A stretch of 64,000 bases of DNA from Schlegelella_A sp036263655 (GCA_036263655.1 DATAGP010000031.1:40352-104351); one strand, 5' to 3'. Shown: positions 33,918-43,719, counted from the stretch's first letter. Program-made: numbers and translations. The notes: generated from the sequence alone by a model not told the origin.

Positions 33918-34538
33918 ATGAACAGCAAGAGCCATTGGGAGACCGTCTACGAGACCAGACCGGCAGATGCCGTCAGCTGGTACGCGCCGCACCTGCAACG
34001 CTCCTTGGGCTATGTGCTCCGTGCCGCACAGGGCAAGGCTTCTCCCGTCATCGACATCGGAGGCGGCGAATCCACCCTGGTGGACGACTTGCTGGCCGAG
34101 GGCTTCTCGGACCTCACCGTGCTGGACATCTCGGCAAAGGCTCTGGACGTGACTCGCGACCGGCTGGGATCGGCAGCCGAGAAGGTGCGCTGGCTCACCG
34201 CGGACCTGCTCGACGCGCCTCTGGAGGCAAGGCGGTACGAGGTGTGGCACGACCGGGCGGTGTTCCACTTCCTGACGACGGAAGAGCAGAAGCGCCGCTA
34301 CGTGGCCCGGGTACGGCATTCCCTCATGCCGGGTGGCTTTGCCATCGTCGCGACCTTCGGCCCCGAAGGACCCGCGCAGTGCAGCGGCCTGCCGGTGTCG
34401 CGCTACGCCGCTCCGGAATTGCACTCGACCTTCGGAGCGCCGTTCCGGCTCGTCGACAGCAGCACGGAGGTTCACACGACACCGTGGGGAACGCCCCAGC
34501 AGTTCGTCTACTGCTTTTGCCGACACGCCGATCAGTAG
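33918..34538 (+). CDS. Class I SAM-dependent methyltransferase
   Basis: The 206-residue protein has a Rossmann methyltransferase layout: motif I VIDIGGGESTLVDDLL, then VLDISAKALDVTRDRLG, AVFHFLTTEEQKRRYVARV and RHSLMPGGFAIVATF. It resembles small methyltransferases often found near metal-resistance genes, including TehB- and ArsM-like folds, but the cysteine set of ArsM is missing. It is divergent from the metal cluster and convergent with fliE. Confidence 0.8.
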   Translation: MNSKSHWETVYETRPADAVSWYAPHLQRSLGYVLRAAQGKASPVIDIGGGESTLVDDLLAEGFSDLTVLDISAKALDVTRDRLGSAAEKVRWLTADLLDAPLEARRYEVWHDRAVFHFLTTEEQKRRYVARVRHSLMPGGFAIVATFGPEGPAQCSGLPVSRYAAPELHSTFGAPFRLVDSSTEVHTTPWGTPQQFVYCFCRHADQ

Positions 34539-34577
34539 CGGCGATCTTTCGTGCTGCGCGTGCGCCGAAGCGCGCCG

Positions 34578-34919
34578 CTAGACCTGCATCCCCATGATGT
34601 CCGAGTAGGCCTGCACGAGCCGGTTGCGGACCTGCAGCGTCGCCTGGAAGCCGATCTGCGCCTTCTGCATCGCCACCATCGTCTGCTCGAGGCTGACGGT
34701 CGGGTTGTCGAGCGTCACCTCGCGCTGCAGGCGGGCGGCCTCGTTCTGTGACTTGCTGACGGCGCCGAGCGCCTGGCCCAGCGCCTTCTCGAAGCTCGCC
34801 GGCGCGACGCCGCCCGCACCCGGCGCGGCGCCGCCGCGGGCGAGCGGAACGCCGTCGATGCCGAGGCCGGCGCGGGCGACGGCCTGCGCGAAGTCGAAGG
34901 GCTTCAGGGTGACGTTCAT
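34578..34919 (-). CDS. fliE: Flagellar MS-ring/rod junction protein FliE
   Basis: FliE joins the MS ring to the rod and is the first exported subunit. The 113-residue protein has the family C-terminus (VSLEQTMVAMQKAQIGFQAT, then RNRLVQAYSDIMGMQV). Its start at 34919 has an AGGAG site upstream. It is on the minus strand, back to back with fliF, with a 157-base shared promoter region in which no clear sigma-54 or sigma-28 motif was found. Confidence 0.93.
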   Translation of the reverse strand: MNVTLKPFDFAQAVARAGLGIDGVPLARGGAAPGAGGVAPASFEKALGQALGAVSKSQNEAARLQREVTLDNPTVSLEQTMVAMQKAQIGFQATLQVRNRLVQAYSDIMGMQV

Positions 34920-35076
34920 GGGCGGAACTCCTGGCCGTGATCCTAGGGAGGCCGGCCGCGGCGGGTGGTGCGAACTGAGGCACCAATGCGGCCCTGTTTC
35001 AGGCATCCGCGACGGGACCGCTCCGAATAATGACCGTCAAGCCGGCACGCCCCACGCCGCCGCGCGCCAAGGATCC

Positions 35077-36738
35077 ATGGACAACGCCGTCGCCGTCACC
35101 GCCCCCGCCACCCTCGCCGGCCGCCTGCAGGCCCTGCCCGCCAGCAGCAAGTTCACTGCCCTGATCGGCGTGCTCGCGCTCGCCGGCGTCGTCTTCGCGC
35201 TGACGGCCTGGAACGGCAAGGGCGACTACAAGGTGCTCTACGCCAACCTCTCCGACAAGGACGGCGGCGCGGTCATCGCCCAGCTGTCGCAGATGAACGT
35301 GCCCTACCGCATGGCCGAAGGCGGCCAGGCGATCCTCGTCCCCGGCGGCCAGGTGCACGACCTGCGCCTGAAGATGGCGACCGCCGGCCTGCCCAAGGGC
35401 GCGGTCTCCGGCTTCGAGCTGATGGACAACGCCCGCTTCGGGCAGACCCAGTTCCAGGAGCGGCTCACCTTCCAGCGCGGCCTCGAGGGCGAGCTGACGC
35501 GCTCGATCGGCTCGCTCGCCGCCGTGCAGTCGGCGCGCGTGCACCTGGCGCTGCCGAACCAGAACGGGTTCTTTCGCGAGCAGCAGAAGCCGAGCGCCTC
35601 GGTGCTGCTGGCGCTGCATCCGGGCCGCACGCTCGACCAGGCCCAGGTGGCCGGCATCGTCCACCTCGTCTCGTCGAGCGTTCCCGAGCTGAGCCCGAAG
35701 TCGGTCAGCGTGCTCGACCAGAGCGGCGCCCTCCTCACCGGCAGCGGCAACGCCAGCAAGGCCGCCGGCCTCGACGCGCAGCAGCTGCAGTACGTGAACC
35801 AGGTCGAGTCCGGCTACACCAAGCGCATCCTCGAGCTGCTGCAGCCGGTCGTCGGCGCCAACAACCTGCGCGCCACCGTCACCGCCGATGTCGACTTCTC
35901 GCTCAGCGAGGCGACCTCGGAGGAATTCAAGCCGAACCAGGGTCCCGACGCCAGCGTCTCGATCCGCAGCCAGCAGACGAGCGAGCACGGTGCCGGCGGC
36001 ACCGCGGCGCTCGCCAGCGGCATCCCTGGCGCGGCCTCGAACCAGCCGCCGGTGGCCGCCACGGCGCCGCTCACCGGCGCCTCGCAGCCGCTGCAGGGCG
36101 CGCCGACGGCGACCGCCGCGGCCGGCGGCAGCAGCGGCCGCCGCGACGCCGTCACCAACTACGAGGTCGACAAGACCGTGCGCGTCACCCGCAACGCGAG
36201 CGGCAACGTCAAGCGCCTGAACGCGGCGGTGGTCGTGAACCACCGCACGCTCGTCGACGCCAAGGGCAAGTCGACCCAGGTGCCGCTGACCGCTGACGAG
36301 GTCGAGAAGATTACGGCGCTGGTGCGCGAGACGATCGGCTTCAGCAAGGAGCGCGGCGACTCGGTCAAGGTCATCAACGCGCCGTTCAAGGTCGAGCCGA
36401 CGAGCCACGTCGAGCCGCCGCTCTGGAAGAGCCCGGAGCTGATCGACCTGATCCGCGCCGCGGTGCCGGCCGGCCTCGGCCTCGTCGCCCTGCTCGTCTT
36501 CTTCGGCCTGGTGCGGCCGGCGGTGAAGACCGCCTTCGCGCCGCGCGCCCTGCCGCCGCCGCGGCCCGGCACGCGCATCGACGCCGTCGTCGACGACGAG
36601 CAGACGCTCTCCGGCATGCCGGCGCTCGCCGGTCCGGCCTACGTGCAGCAGCTCGAAGGCGCGAAGACGCTGGCCAAGGACAACCCCGCGGCGGTCGCCG
36701 GCATCGTCCGCGGCTGGGTCAGCGGCGAAGCCGCGTAG
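35077..36738 (+). CDS. fliF: Flagellar MS-ring protein FliF
   Basis: FliF forms the MS ring in the inner membrane. The 553-residue protein has an N-terminal membrane helix (FTALIGVLALAGVVFALTAW), the ring-building motifs (LYANLSDKDGG, then RLTFQRGLEGELTRSIGSL and ARVHLALP), an Ala/Pro/Gly/Ser-rich region at about 310-360, and a second membrane helix (AAVPAGLGLVALLVFFGLVR) before the FliG-binding tail. It starts the fliFGHIJK run. Confidence 0.96.
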   Translation: MDNAVAVTAPATLAGRLQALPASSKFTALIGVLALAGVVFALTAWNGKGDYKVLYANLSDKDGGAVIAQLSQMNVPYRMAEGGQAILVPGGQVHDLRLKMATAGLPKGAVSGFELMDNARFGQTQFQERLTFQRGLEGELTRSIGSLAAVQSARVHLALPNQNGFFREQQKPSASVLLALHPGRTLDQAQVAGIVHLVSSSVPELSPKSVSVLDQSGALLTGSGNASKAAGLDAQQLQYVNQVESGYTKRILELLQPVVGANNLRATVTADVDFSLSEATSEEFKPNQGPDASVSIRSQQTSEHGAGGTAALASGIPGAASNQPPVAATAPLTGASQPLQGAPTATAAAGGSSGRRDAVTNYEVDKTVRVTRNASGNVKRLNAAVVVNHRTLVDAKGKSTQVPLTADEVEKITALVRETIGFSKERGDSVKVINAPFKVEPTSHVEPPLWKSPELIDLIRAAVPAGLGLVALLVFFGLVRPAVKTAFAPRALPPPRPGTRIDAVVDDEQTLSGMPALAGPAYVQQLEGAKTLAKDNPAAVAGIVRGWVSGEAA

Positions 36739-36775
36739 CCGCCCGCGCCGACGCAACCGAACGGGACGCACGCGC

Positions 36776-37777
36776 ATGGCCATGGATGCAGCCGGACTCG
36801 AGGACGCCGCCATCCTCCTCATGTCGCTCGGCGAGGAGGAGGCGGCGCAGGTCTTCCGGCACCTCTCGCCGCGCGAGGTGCAGAGCCTCGGCGAGACGAT
36901 CGCGCGCATGAACTCGGTGCCGAAGGAGCGCCTCGACGGCGTCCTGCAGAAGTTCTCGACCATCGTCTCCGGGCGCAGCGCCCTCGTCGCCGACACCGGC
37001 AAGTACGTGCGCAACGTGCTGAAGAAGGCGCTCGACGAGGACAAGGCCAACATGCTCATCGACCGCATCCTGCAGAACGGCGACGTCTCCGGGATCGAGG
37101 GCTTGAAGTGGATGGACGCCAGCTCGATCGGCGAGATGCTGCGCCACGAGCATCCGCAGATCGTCGCCGCCGTCCTCGTCCACCTCGACTCCGACCAGGC
37201 GGCGGCGGTCCTCAAGACCTTCGCCGAGCGGCAGCGCAACGAGGTGATCGTGCGCATCGCCACGCTCGACGGCATCCAGCCGTCGGCGCTGAAGGACCTG
37301 AACGAGGTGATGAAGAAGCTGATCGCCGGCGGCGAGCAGTCGCGCATGGCGCCGATGGGCGGCGTCAAGGCGGCGGCCGAGATGCTGAACCTGCTCGGCA
37401 CCTCGATCGAGACCTCGGCGCTCGACTACATCCGCGAGGCCGACAACGACCTGGCCCAGCGCGTCCTCGACAACCTGTTCACCTTCGACGACCTCGACCG
37501 CCTCGACGACCGCGGCATCCAGGCGCTGCTCAAGGAAGTGCAGTCCGAATCGCTGGTCATCGCGCTCAAGGGCGCCAAGCCGGAGCTGCGCGAGAAGATG
37601 CTGAAGAACATGTCGACCCGCGCCGCCGAGACGCTGCGCGAGGAGCTCGACGCGCGCGGCCCGGTCCGCGTCGCCGAGGTCGAGGCGGAGCAGAAGGAGC
37701 TCCTGAAGACCGTCCGTCGACTGGCCGAGGAAGGCCAGATCGTGATCGGCGGCGGCAGCGGGGACGACTTCCTGTGA
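36776..37777 (+). CDS. fliG: Flagellar rotor protein FliG
   Basis: FliG couples the stator to the rotor. The 333 residues match the family; the middle domain has the EHPQ motif (LRHEHPQIVAAVLVHLD) and the C-terminal torque helix region reads LFTFDDLDRLDDRGIQALLK. The start context is ATGGCCATGGATG, with the first ATG taken. It sits between fliF and fliH, whose coding region begins at its stop. Confidence 0.97.
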   Translation: MAMDAAGLEDAAILLMSLGEEEAAQVFRHLSPREVQSLGETIARMNSVPKERLDGVLQKFSTIVSGRSALVADTGKYVRNVLKKALDEDKANMLIDRILQNGDVSGIEGLKWMDASSIGEMLRHEHPQIVAAVLVHLDSDQAAAVLKTFAERQRNEVIVRIATLDGIQPSALKDLNEVMKKLIAGGEQSRMAPMGGVKAAAEMLNLLGTSIETSALDYIREADNDLAQRVLDNLFTFDDLDRLDDRGIQALLKEVQSESLVIALKGAKPELREKMLKNMSTRAAETLREELDARGPVRVAEVEAEQKELLKTVRRLAEEGQIVIGGGSGDDFL

Positions 37778-37779
37778 GC

Positions 37780-38577
37780 ATGAACAAGCCACGGCCGGTG
37801 CCGCCTGCCGAGGGGCCGAAGCGCGACGTCTACGCGCGCTTCATCCCGCGCGAGGAGCTCAGCTCGTTCGCGGCCTGGGCCTTCGGCGACGTCTCCTCCA
37901 ACGAGCCCGGCCCGGCCGCGCCCGGCGCGCGCCGCAGCGAGGCCGAAGCGTCCGCCGATCCCGCGGCGCAGCTCACGCAGCAGCTGCGCGCCGCCCGCCA
38001 GTCCGGCTACCAGGACGGCTATCGCGACGGCCTGGTCGCGCTCGAGGGCTTCAAGCAGAGCTTCGCCGCGCAGACGACGGCGCAGGTCGGCGCCCTGCTC
38101 GGCTCGATCGGGCGCCAGCTCGACGCGCTGCAGCAGGACATGGCCAGCGCCCTCGCCGCCTCGGCCACCTCGCTGGCGCGGCAGATCGTGCGCAGCGAGC
38201 TCGCCACCGATCCGGCCAGCGTCGCCCGCGTCGCCGAGCAGGCGATCGAGGCCCTGCTCCTCAGCGCCCGCCACGTCGTGCTGCGCGTCCATCCCGACGA
38301 CCAGGCGCTCGTCTCCGCCGGCGCCGCCGAGCTGATCGCCGACCGCGGCATCCGCGTCGTCGCCGATGCGCAGATCGGCCGCGGCGGCTGCCTCATCGAA
38401 TCCGACATCGGCCTCGTCGACGCGACCATCGACGAGCGCTGGCGCCGCGGCGCGGCCGGCCTCGGCAGCGCCGAGCCCTGGCGCGTCGATGTCGACAACG
38501 CCGACCCGCCGCCCGTCGACCGCGCCGACGCGCCGTCCGACGGCGGCGCCGGCACGACCCCGCGACCCGGCCCGTGA
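37780..38577 (+). CDS. fliH: Flagellar export stator FliH
   Basis: FliH binds the FliI ATPase and links it to the export gate. The 265 residues include FIPREELSSFAAWAF, the GYQDGYRDGL glycine-repeat helix and a C-terminal domain resembling the V-ATPase stalk (LARQIVRSELATDPASVARV). ATG 37780 is taken; a GTG at 37774 overlapping the fliG stop is an alternative. Its stop overlaps the fliI start. Confidence 0.93.
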   Translation: MNKPRPVPPAEGPKRDVYARFIPREELSSFAAWAFGDVSSNEPGPAAPGARRSEAEASADPAAQLTQQLRAARQSGYQDGYRDGLVALEGFKQSFAAQTTAQVGALLGSIGRQLDALQQDMASALAASATSLARQIVRSELATDPASVARVAEQAIEALLLSARHVVLRVHPDDQALVSAGAAELIADRGIRVVADAQIGRGGCLIESDIGLVDATIDERWRRGAAGLGSAEPWRVDVDNADPPPVDRADAPSDGGAGTTPRPGP

Positions 38578-40034
38578 GCGCCGTCCCTTCCCTCGGCAGC
38601 GGCACCGACGCGCCGCCGCACGGCGAGCACGCCGTCGCCGATGCCTGGCGGCGCTACCTCGCCGACCTGCGTTCCTTCGCCGCCGACCCGCTGCCGCTCG
38701 AGACGCAGGGCCGGCTGGTCCGCGTCACCGGTCTGGTGCTCGAGGCGGCGGGCATCCGGGTGCCCGTCGGCTCGGTCTGCGAGATCCGGCAGAGCGGCGA
38801 CGGCGCGCCGCCGGTGCTCGCCGAGGTCGTCGGCTTCTCCGGCGACCGCGCCTACCTGATGCCCACCGGCGACATCCAGGGCCTGTCGAGCGGCGCCCTC
38901 GTCGCGCCGCGGCCGACGCCGGTCGTGCCGATGAAGCTGTGGGCGCCGCGCCATCGCTGGCGCCGCACCATCGACCGCACGCTGCACCTGCCGGTCGGCG
39001 ACGGCCTGCTCGGCCGCGTCGTCGATTCGCACGGGCTGCCGATGGACAGGAAGGGCCCGCTCGCGCAGGTGCACGACGAGCCGGTCGCGCGCCGGCCCAT
39101 CAACGCCATGGACCGCGACCCGGTGCGCACGCCTCTCGACACCGGCGTGCGCGCGATCAACGCCATGCTCACCGTCGGCCGCGGCCAGCGCATCGGCCTG
39201 TTCGCCGGCACCGGCGTGGGGAAAAGCGTGCTGCTCGGCATGATGGCCCGCTACACCGCCGCCGACGTCATCGTCGTCGGCCTGATCGGCGAGCGCGGCC
39301 GCGAGGTCAAGGAGTTCATCGAGGACATCCTCGGCGAGGACGGCATCCGCCGCGCCGTCGTCGTCGCCGCGCCCGCCGACGCGCCGCCGCTGGTCCGCAT
39401 GCAGGGGGCGAACTACGCGACGGTGATCGCCGAGCACTTCCGCGACCGCGGCAAGAACGTCCTGCTCCTGATGGACTCGCTGACGCGCTATGCGATGGCG
39501 CAGCGCGAGATCGCGCTCGCCATCGGCGAGCCGCCGGCCACCAAGGGCTACCCGCCGAGCTGCTTCGCCAAGCTGCCGCAGCTGGTGGAGCGCAGCGGCA
39601 ACGGCGTCGCCGGCGGCGGCTCGATCACCGCCTTCTACACCGTGCTGAGCGAAGGCGACGACCCGCAGGACCCGATCGCCGACGCGGCGCGCGGCATCCT
39701 CGACGGCCACATCGTCCTCTCGCGCGAGCTGGCCGAGGCGGGCCACTACCCGGCCATCGACATCGAGCGGTCGGTGTCGCGGGTGATGACCAGCGTCGCC
39801 TCGGGCGAGCACCTCGAGAGCGCGCGCCGCTTCCGGCAGCTGCACGCGCGGCATCAGAAGGCGCGCGACCTGATCCAGCTCGGCGCCTACGCGCCCGGCC
39901 ACGATGCCGAGCTCGACCTCGCCGTTCGCCTGCACGAGCCCATGAACCGGCTGCTGCAGCAGAACATGAACGAGCCGGCCCGGCTCGACACCAGCCTCGC
40001 CATGCTGCACGCCGTGCTCGCCGGCGCGGGCTGA
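38574..40034 (+). CDS. fliI: Flagellar export ATPase FliI
   Basis: FliI is the hexameric ATPase of flagellar type III export. The 486-residue protein has Walker A AGTGVGKS at 211-218, GLIGERGREVKEFIEDILG, Walker B LLLMDSLTRYAMAQRE, and the FliI-typical PPATKGYPPSCFAKLPQLVE. It begins at GTG 38574, four bases inside the fliH stop. The C-terminal domain (YAPGHDAELDLAVRLHEPMN) is complete. Confidence 0.97.
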   Translation: MSAVPSLGSGTDAPPHGEHAVADAWRRYLADLRSFAADPLPLETQGRLVRVTGLVLEAAGIRVPVGSVCEIRQSGDGAPPVLAEVVGFSGDRAYLMPTGDIQGLSSGALVAPRPTPVVPMKLWAPRHRWRRTIDRTLHLPVGDGLLGRVVDSHGLPMDRKGPLAQVHDEPVARRPINAMDRDPVRTPLDTGVRAINAMLTVGRGQRIGLFAGTGVGKSVLLGMMARYTAADVIVVGLIGERGREVKEFIEDILGEDGIRRAVVVAAPADAPPLVRMQGANYATVIAEHFRDRGKNVLLLMDSLTRYAMAQREIALAIGEPPATKGYPPSCFAKLPQLVERSGNGVAGGGSITAFYTVLSEGDDPQDPIADAARGILDGHIVLSRELAEAGHYPAIDIERSVSRVMTSVASGEHLESARRFRQLHARHQKARDLIQLGAYAPGHDAELDLAVRLHEPMNRLLQQNMNEPARLDTSLAMLHAVLAGAG

Positions 40035-40068
40035 TTCCCTTCACTCGGCCGACACCGAAAGCGCTCCC

Positions 40069-40542
40069 ATGAACGACGACCTGCACTCGCTCCGCTTCCT
40101 GCTCGCGCAGGCCGAGCGCCAGCGCGACGAGGCGCTCGCCGCGCAGATGAAGGCCGAGGCGGCCGAGCGCAGCGCCGTCAACCAGGCCGAGCAGCTCGTC
40201 GTCTACCGGCGCGAGTACGAGCAGCGCTGGAGCGCCGAGTTCTGCCGCGACGGCAAGATCGAGCTCGTCCGCTGCTACCAGGGCTTCATGGAGCGGCTGT
40301 CGCAGGCCGTCGACCAGCAGGCGCGCATCGCCGCGCAGGCGGTGCTGCAGGCCGAGCGCGCGACGGCGTCGGTGCAGGGTCACGAGATGCGCACGGCGGC
40401 GCTGAAGAAGCTGCTCGAGCGCCGGGTCGGCGAAGCGTCGCGGCTCGGCATCGAGCGCGAGCAGCGCAGCAGCGACGACCAGGCCGCGCGCGCCGCCTGG
40501 GCGCGCATGAACGCGACCCGGCCGCCGGTGACCCGGCTCTGA
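40069..40542 (+). CDS. fliJ: Flagellar export protein FliJ
   Basis: FliJ is the coiled-coil stalk that works with FliI and FlhA. The 157 residues are almost wholly helical with charged heptads (LLAQAERQRDEALAAQMKAE, then VVYRREYEQRW). Sequence identity is usually low, but the size, helix pattern and place between fliI and fliK identify it. Confidence 0.88.
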   Translation: MNDDLHSLRFLLAQAERQRDEALAAQMKAEAAERSAVNQAEQLVVYRREYEQRWSAEFCRDGKIELVRCYQGFMERLSQAVDQQARIAAQAVLQAERATASVQGHEMRTAALKKLLERRVGEASRLGIEREQRSSDDQAARAAWARMNATRPPVTRL

Positions 40543-40552
40543 GGCGGCGGCG

Positions 40553-41782
40553 ATGAACACCTCGGCGCTGCCGCCCACGACCGCTGCGCCCGCGCCGCGG
40601 GCACCGGGCGGCGCGGGCACGCCGACGGCGCCCGACCGCGTGCCGGCGCGGGCGGCACCGGTGCGGGCCTTTGCCGACATGCTCCGGCACCAACGCGCCG
40701 ACGCTTCGCGGCCGGCAGAGGTGCCGACCCTGGCGGCGCCGTCGTCGGCGGACGCATCCGGGCCGGAAAGCGAGGAGCCGCTCGAGACGACACCCGAAAA
40801 GAACAGCGCGCCCGCGAAGGCGAAGAGCCGCGCCGCTGCCCCGGCGCGGAGCCCTGCGGCGAGCGACCAAGGCATTCGCGACAGCGAGGCCGTGGCCGAG
40901 ACCCGGGCGATGGAAGAGCGCGCAGCAGAGCCTGTCACCGACCGGGCGACACCTGCCGTTGACCCCGGCGGCATCCGTCCGCTGCCGATCGTCGAGCAGA
41001 AGGCCGCCCGCGCATGGCTCGGCGCGGCCGAGCTCGCACCGAAGGATGCCGACGCAACGACCGGGCTCGCTTTCGCCGCAGACAGCGAGAACCCTGCCGC
41101 GCGCCGCGCGCCCGGCCTCGCCGGCGATGCACGCGCCGGCCGGCGCGACGACGCGGGTCGCACAGCCGCCGTCGAGATCGCCGCCACGACGGCGCAGAGC
41201 GCATCCGCCAACATCGCCGGCCCCCGGCCGCAGGAAGCCGCCGCGGCTCGGCCTGCCTTCGACCTGGCGCTGCATGCCGCGTCGCAGGCGTCGGCCGTGT
41301 CCCTGCCGATCGCGTCCGGCGAGTCGATGCGCTCGGACGCGGCGACACCGACCCTCGCCCTGCCCACGCCCGTCGACTCGCCCGAGTTCGCCGCTGCGCT
41401 CGGCGTGCAGGTCAGCCTGCTCGCACGCGGGGGCGTGCAGCAGGCCGAGCTGCACCTGAACCCGGCCGAGATGGGGCCGGTGTCGATCCGCATCCGGCTC
41501 GACGGCACCGAGGCGCAGGTGCAGTTCGGCGCCGACCTCGCGCAGACGCGCGAGGCGATCGAAAGCGGCCTGCCCGAGCTGGCCAGCGCCTTGCGCGAGG
41601 CCGGCTTCACGCTCGCCGGCGGCGGCGTCTCGCAGCACGCGGGTCAACGCAGCCGCGACGACGGCAGCGCGTCGACGGCCCCGACGACCGCCGGTCAGGC
41701 TACGGACGCGCCGGCGGCCGTCGAGCACGCGCTGCAGGCCGTGCGCCGCGTCGCCGCCGGCGGCGTCGACCTCTACGCCTGA
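40553..41782 (+). CDS. fliK: Flagellar hook-length control protein FliK
   Basis: FliK measures the hook and triggers the FlhB switch. The 409-residue protein is Ala/Pro-rich and disordered over about 1-250, as usual for FliK, and ends in the conserved C-terminal domain with AELHLNPAEMGPVSIRIRL and VQFGADLAQTREAIESGLPE (the LxLxPxxLG-type signature). It follows fliJ by 10 bases and ends the fliF-fliK run; 165 bases precede fliL. Confidence 0.92.
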   Translation: MNTSALPPTTAAPAPRAPGGAGTPTAPDRVPARAAPVRAFADMLRHQRADASRPAEVPTLAAPSSADASGPESEEPLETTPEKNSAPAKAKSRAAAPARSPAASDQGIRDSEAVAETRAMEERAAEPVTDRATPAVDPGGIRPLPIVEQKAARAWLGAAELAPKDADATTGLAFAADSENPAARRAPGLAGDARAGRRDDAGRTAAVEIAATTAQSASANIAGPRPQEAAAARPAFDLALHAASQASAVSLPIASGESMRSDAATPTLALPTPVDSPEFAAALGVQVSLLARGGVQQAELHLNPAEMGPVSIRIRLDGTEAQVQFGADLAQTREAIESGLPELASALREAGFTLAGGGVSQHAGQRSRDDGSASTAPTTAGQATDAPAAVEHALQAVRRVAAGGVDLYA

Positions 41783-41947
41783 GCATCGAGCGCACAGGGG
41801 GCGTCTGGCCGCGAAAAGCCGCTCTTATCGCGCCTTCTGCGCCGACGCCGGTTTTCATAATTTCCCGCATGCCACACGTCCTGCGCAGCCCGCGCCGGCC
41901 GGTGGCTGCCGGACGCCGTGCCGGACCAGGGCCCTGAAGGAGCTTCG

Positions 41948-42718
41948 ATGTCTGCTGTGATCGCCGACCCCGCTGCCGGCGCCGCTCCCCCGCCACGCGT
42001 CAGGAAGAAGCTCCTCGTCATCGGTGCCGCCGTGCTGGCCTTGCTGCTGCTGCTCGCCGCCGGCGGCGTCGTCCTCCTCAAGCAGCGCGCGGCGCGCGCC
42101 GCGGCCGGCGACGACGACACCGCGGCGGTGGAAGCGCGCTCGCCGACGGCCCAGGCGCGGAGCGTTCCCTTCTACCTTCCCCTCGACCCCTTCGTCGTCA
42201 ACCTCGCCGACCGCGACGTCGACCGCTACGCGCAGATCGGCATCACCTTCGAGCTCGAGAACGGCGCGTCCGGCGAGCAGCTCAAGGCCTACATGCCGGC
42301 GGTGCGCAACGCCATCCTGATGGTCCTCGCCAACAAGACCTCGCGCGAGCTGCTCGATCGCGCCGGCAAGGAACAGCTGGCGCAGGAGATCATGCGCGAG
42401 GCCGTCCGGCCGATGGGCATCGAGGCCGCGACGCCGGAGCCGATCGGCACCCTGCCGGCGACGAAGCCCGGCGTCGGTGCCTCGGCGCCGAGCGCCCTGG
42501 CGGCGGCATCCGCCGGCGCGGCATCGGCGGCCGCGTCCATCGTCGCCGCAGCCTCCGCCGCGAGCGCCGCCACGGCAGGCGCCAGCGGCGCGACAGCGAC
42601 CGTCGCACTCGTCGCCGGCGACGACCTCGCCGTGCCCAAGGCCAAGCCGCGGCCGCGCCGCGAGACGCAGCGCAACCCGATCCAGCACGTGCACTTCTCG
42701 AGCTTCATCATCCAATGA
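41948..42718 (+). CDS. fliL: Flagellar basal body protein FliL with an Ala-rich insertion
   Basis: FliL rings the stator and modulates its activity. The 256-residue protein has a membrane helix (LLVIGAAVLALLLLLAAGGV), the conserved domain (FYLPLDPFVVNLADRDVDRY, then LANKTSRELLDRAGKEQLAQ), and the last FliL strand (HVHFSSFIIQ). Between them, residues about 159-241 form an Ala/Ser/Pro-rich insertion absent from usual FliL, where the strand follows directly. AAGGAG precedes the ATG. Its stop overlaps the fliM start. Confidence 0.93.
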   Translation: MSAVIADPAAGAAPPPRVRKKLLVIGAAVLALLLLLAAGGVVLLKQRAARAAAGDDDTAAVEARSPTAQARSVPFYLPLDPFVVNLADRDVDRYAQIGITFELENGASGEQLKAYMPAVRNAILMVLANKTSRELLDRAGKEQLAQEIMREAVRPMGIEAATPEPIGTLPATKPGVGASAPSALAAASAGAASAAASIVAAASAASAATAGASGATATVALVAGDDLAVPKAKPRPRRETQRNPIQHVHFSSFIIQ

Positions 42719-43719
42719 ACGACCAGATCCTCACCCAGGACGAGGTCGACGCGCTGCTGCAAGGCATCGCCGGCGAGAGCGACTCGCTGGCGCCGGAAGA
42801 AAGCACGGCCGACGGCGTCCGCAGCTACGACCTCGTCAACCAGGACCGGGTCGTGCGCCAGCGCATGCCCACGCTCGAGATCATCAACGAGCGCTTCGCC
42901 AAGAACATCCGCGCCGGCCTCTTCAACTTCATCCGCAAGAGCCCCGAGGTCGCGATCGGGAGCATGCACGCGCACAAGTACAGCGCGTTCCTGCGCGAGA
43001 TCGCCGTGCCGACCAACTTCAACATCGTCGCTGTCAAGCCGCTGCGCGGCCTCGGCCTCGTCGTCTGCGACCCGCCGCTGGTGTTCGCGGTCATCGACGC
43101 CCTCTTCGGCGGCGCCGGCAAGTACGCGACGCGCATCGAGGGCCGCGACTTCTCGGCCACGGAGCAGCGCATCATCCGCCGCCTGCTCGACGTCGTCACC
43201 GCCGACTACAAGCGCGCCTGGGACGGCATCTACCCGCTCGAGCTCGAGTACGTTCGCTCGGAGATGCAGCCGCAGTTCGCCAACATCGCGACCGCCTCGG
43301 AGATCGTCGTCTCGACCTCCTTCACGCTCGAGATCGGCGAGGCGACCGGCACGATCCACTTCTGCATCCCCTACGCGACCTTCGAGCCGATCCGCGACAT
43401 CCTCTACTCGACGATGCAGGGCGGCTCGAACGCGCCCGATCGGCGCTGGGTCAACCTCATGACGCAGCAGATCCAGTCGGCCGAGGTCGAGCTGGTCGCC
43501 GAGCTGGCGCAGGCGCCGGCCACCGTCGAGCAGCTGCTCGCGCTCAAGGCCGGCGACTTCATCGAGCTCGACCTGCACCAGGCCATCCAGGCCAAGGTCG
43601 CCGGCGTGCCGGTGCTCGACTGCCACTACGGAACCTCGAACGGCAAGTACGCGCTCAAGGTCGATCAACTACTGGCCGGCTCGCGCGAAGGCTGGCTCGG
43701 AGAAAACCATGTCCACTGA
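42715..43719 (+). CDS. fliM: Flagellar switch protein FliM
   Basis: FliM binds phosphorylated CheY in the C ring. The 334 residues start with the EIDALL-type CheY-binding peptide (ILTQDEVDALLQGIAGE) and continue with the CheC-like middle (PLRGLGLVVCDPPLVFAVID, then LFGGAGKY) and the C-terminal SpoA domain (LKAGDFIELDLHQAIQAKV). It overlaps fliL by four bases and fliN by 11. Confidence 0.97.
   Translation: MNDQILTQDEVDALLQGIAGESDSLAPEESTADGVRSYDLVNQDRVVRQRMPTLEIINERFAKNIRAGLFNFIRKSPEVAIGSMHAHKYSAFLREIAVPTNFNIVAVKPLRGLGLVVCDPPLVFAVIDALFGGAGKYATRIEGRDFSATEQRIIRRLLDVVTADYKRAWDGIYPLELEYVRSEMQPQFANIATASEIVVSTSFTLEIGEATGTIHFCIPYATFEPIRDILYSTMQGGSNAPDRRWVNLMTQQIQSAEVELVAELAQAPATVEQLLALKAGDFIELDLHQAIQAKVAGVPVLDCHYGTSNGKYALKVDQLLAGSREGWLGENHVH

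Noticed and set aside
34920..35076. Possible sigma-54 promoter between fliE and fliF
   Set aside because: GGCACCAATGCGG has a GG and a GC element but the spacing is seven instead of ten bases.
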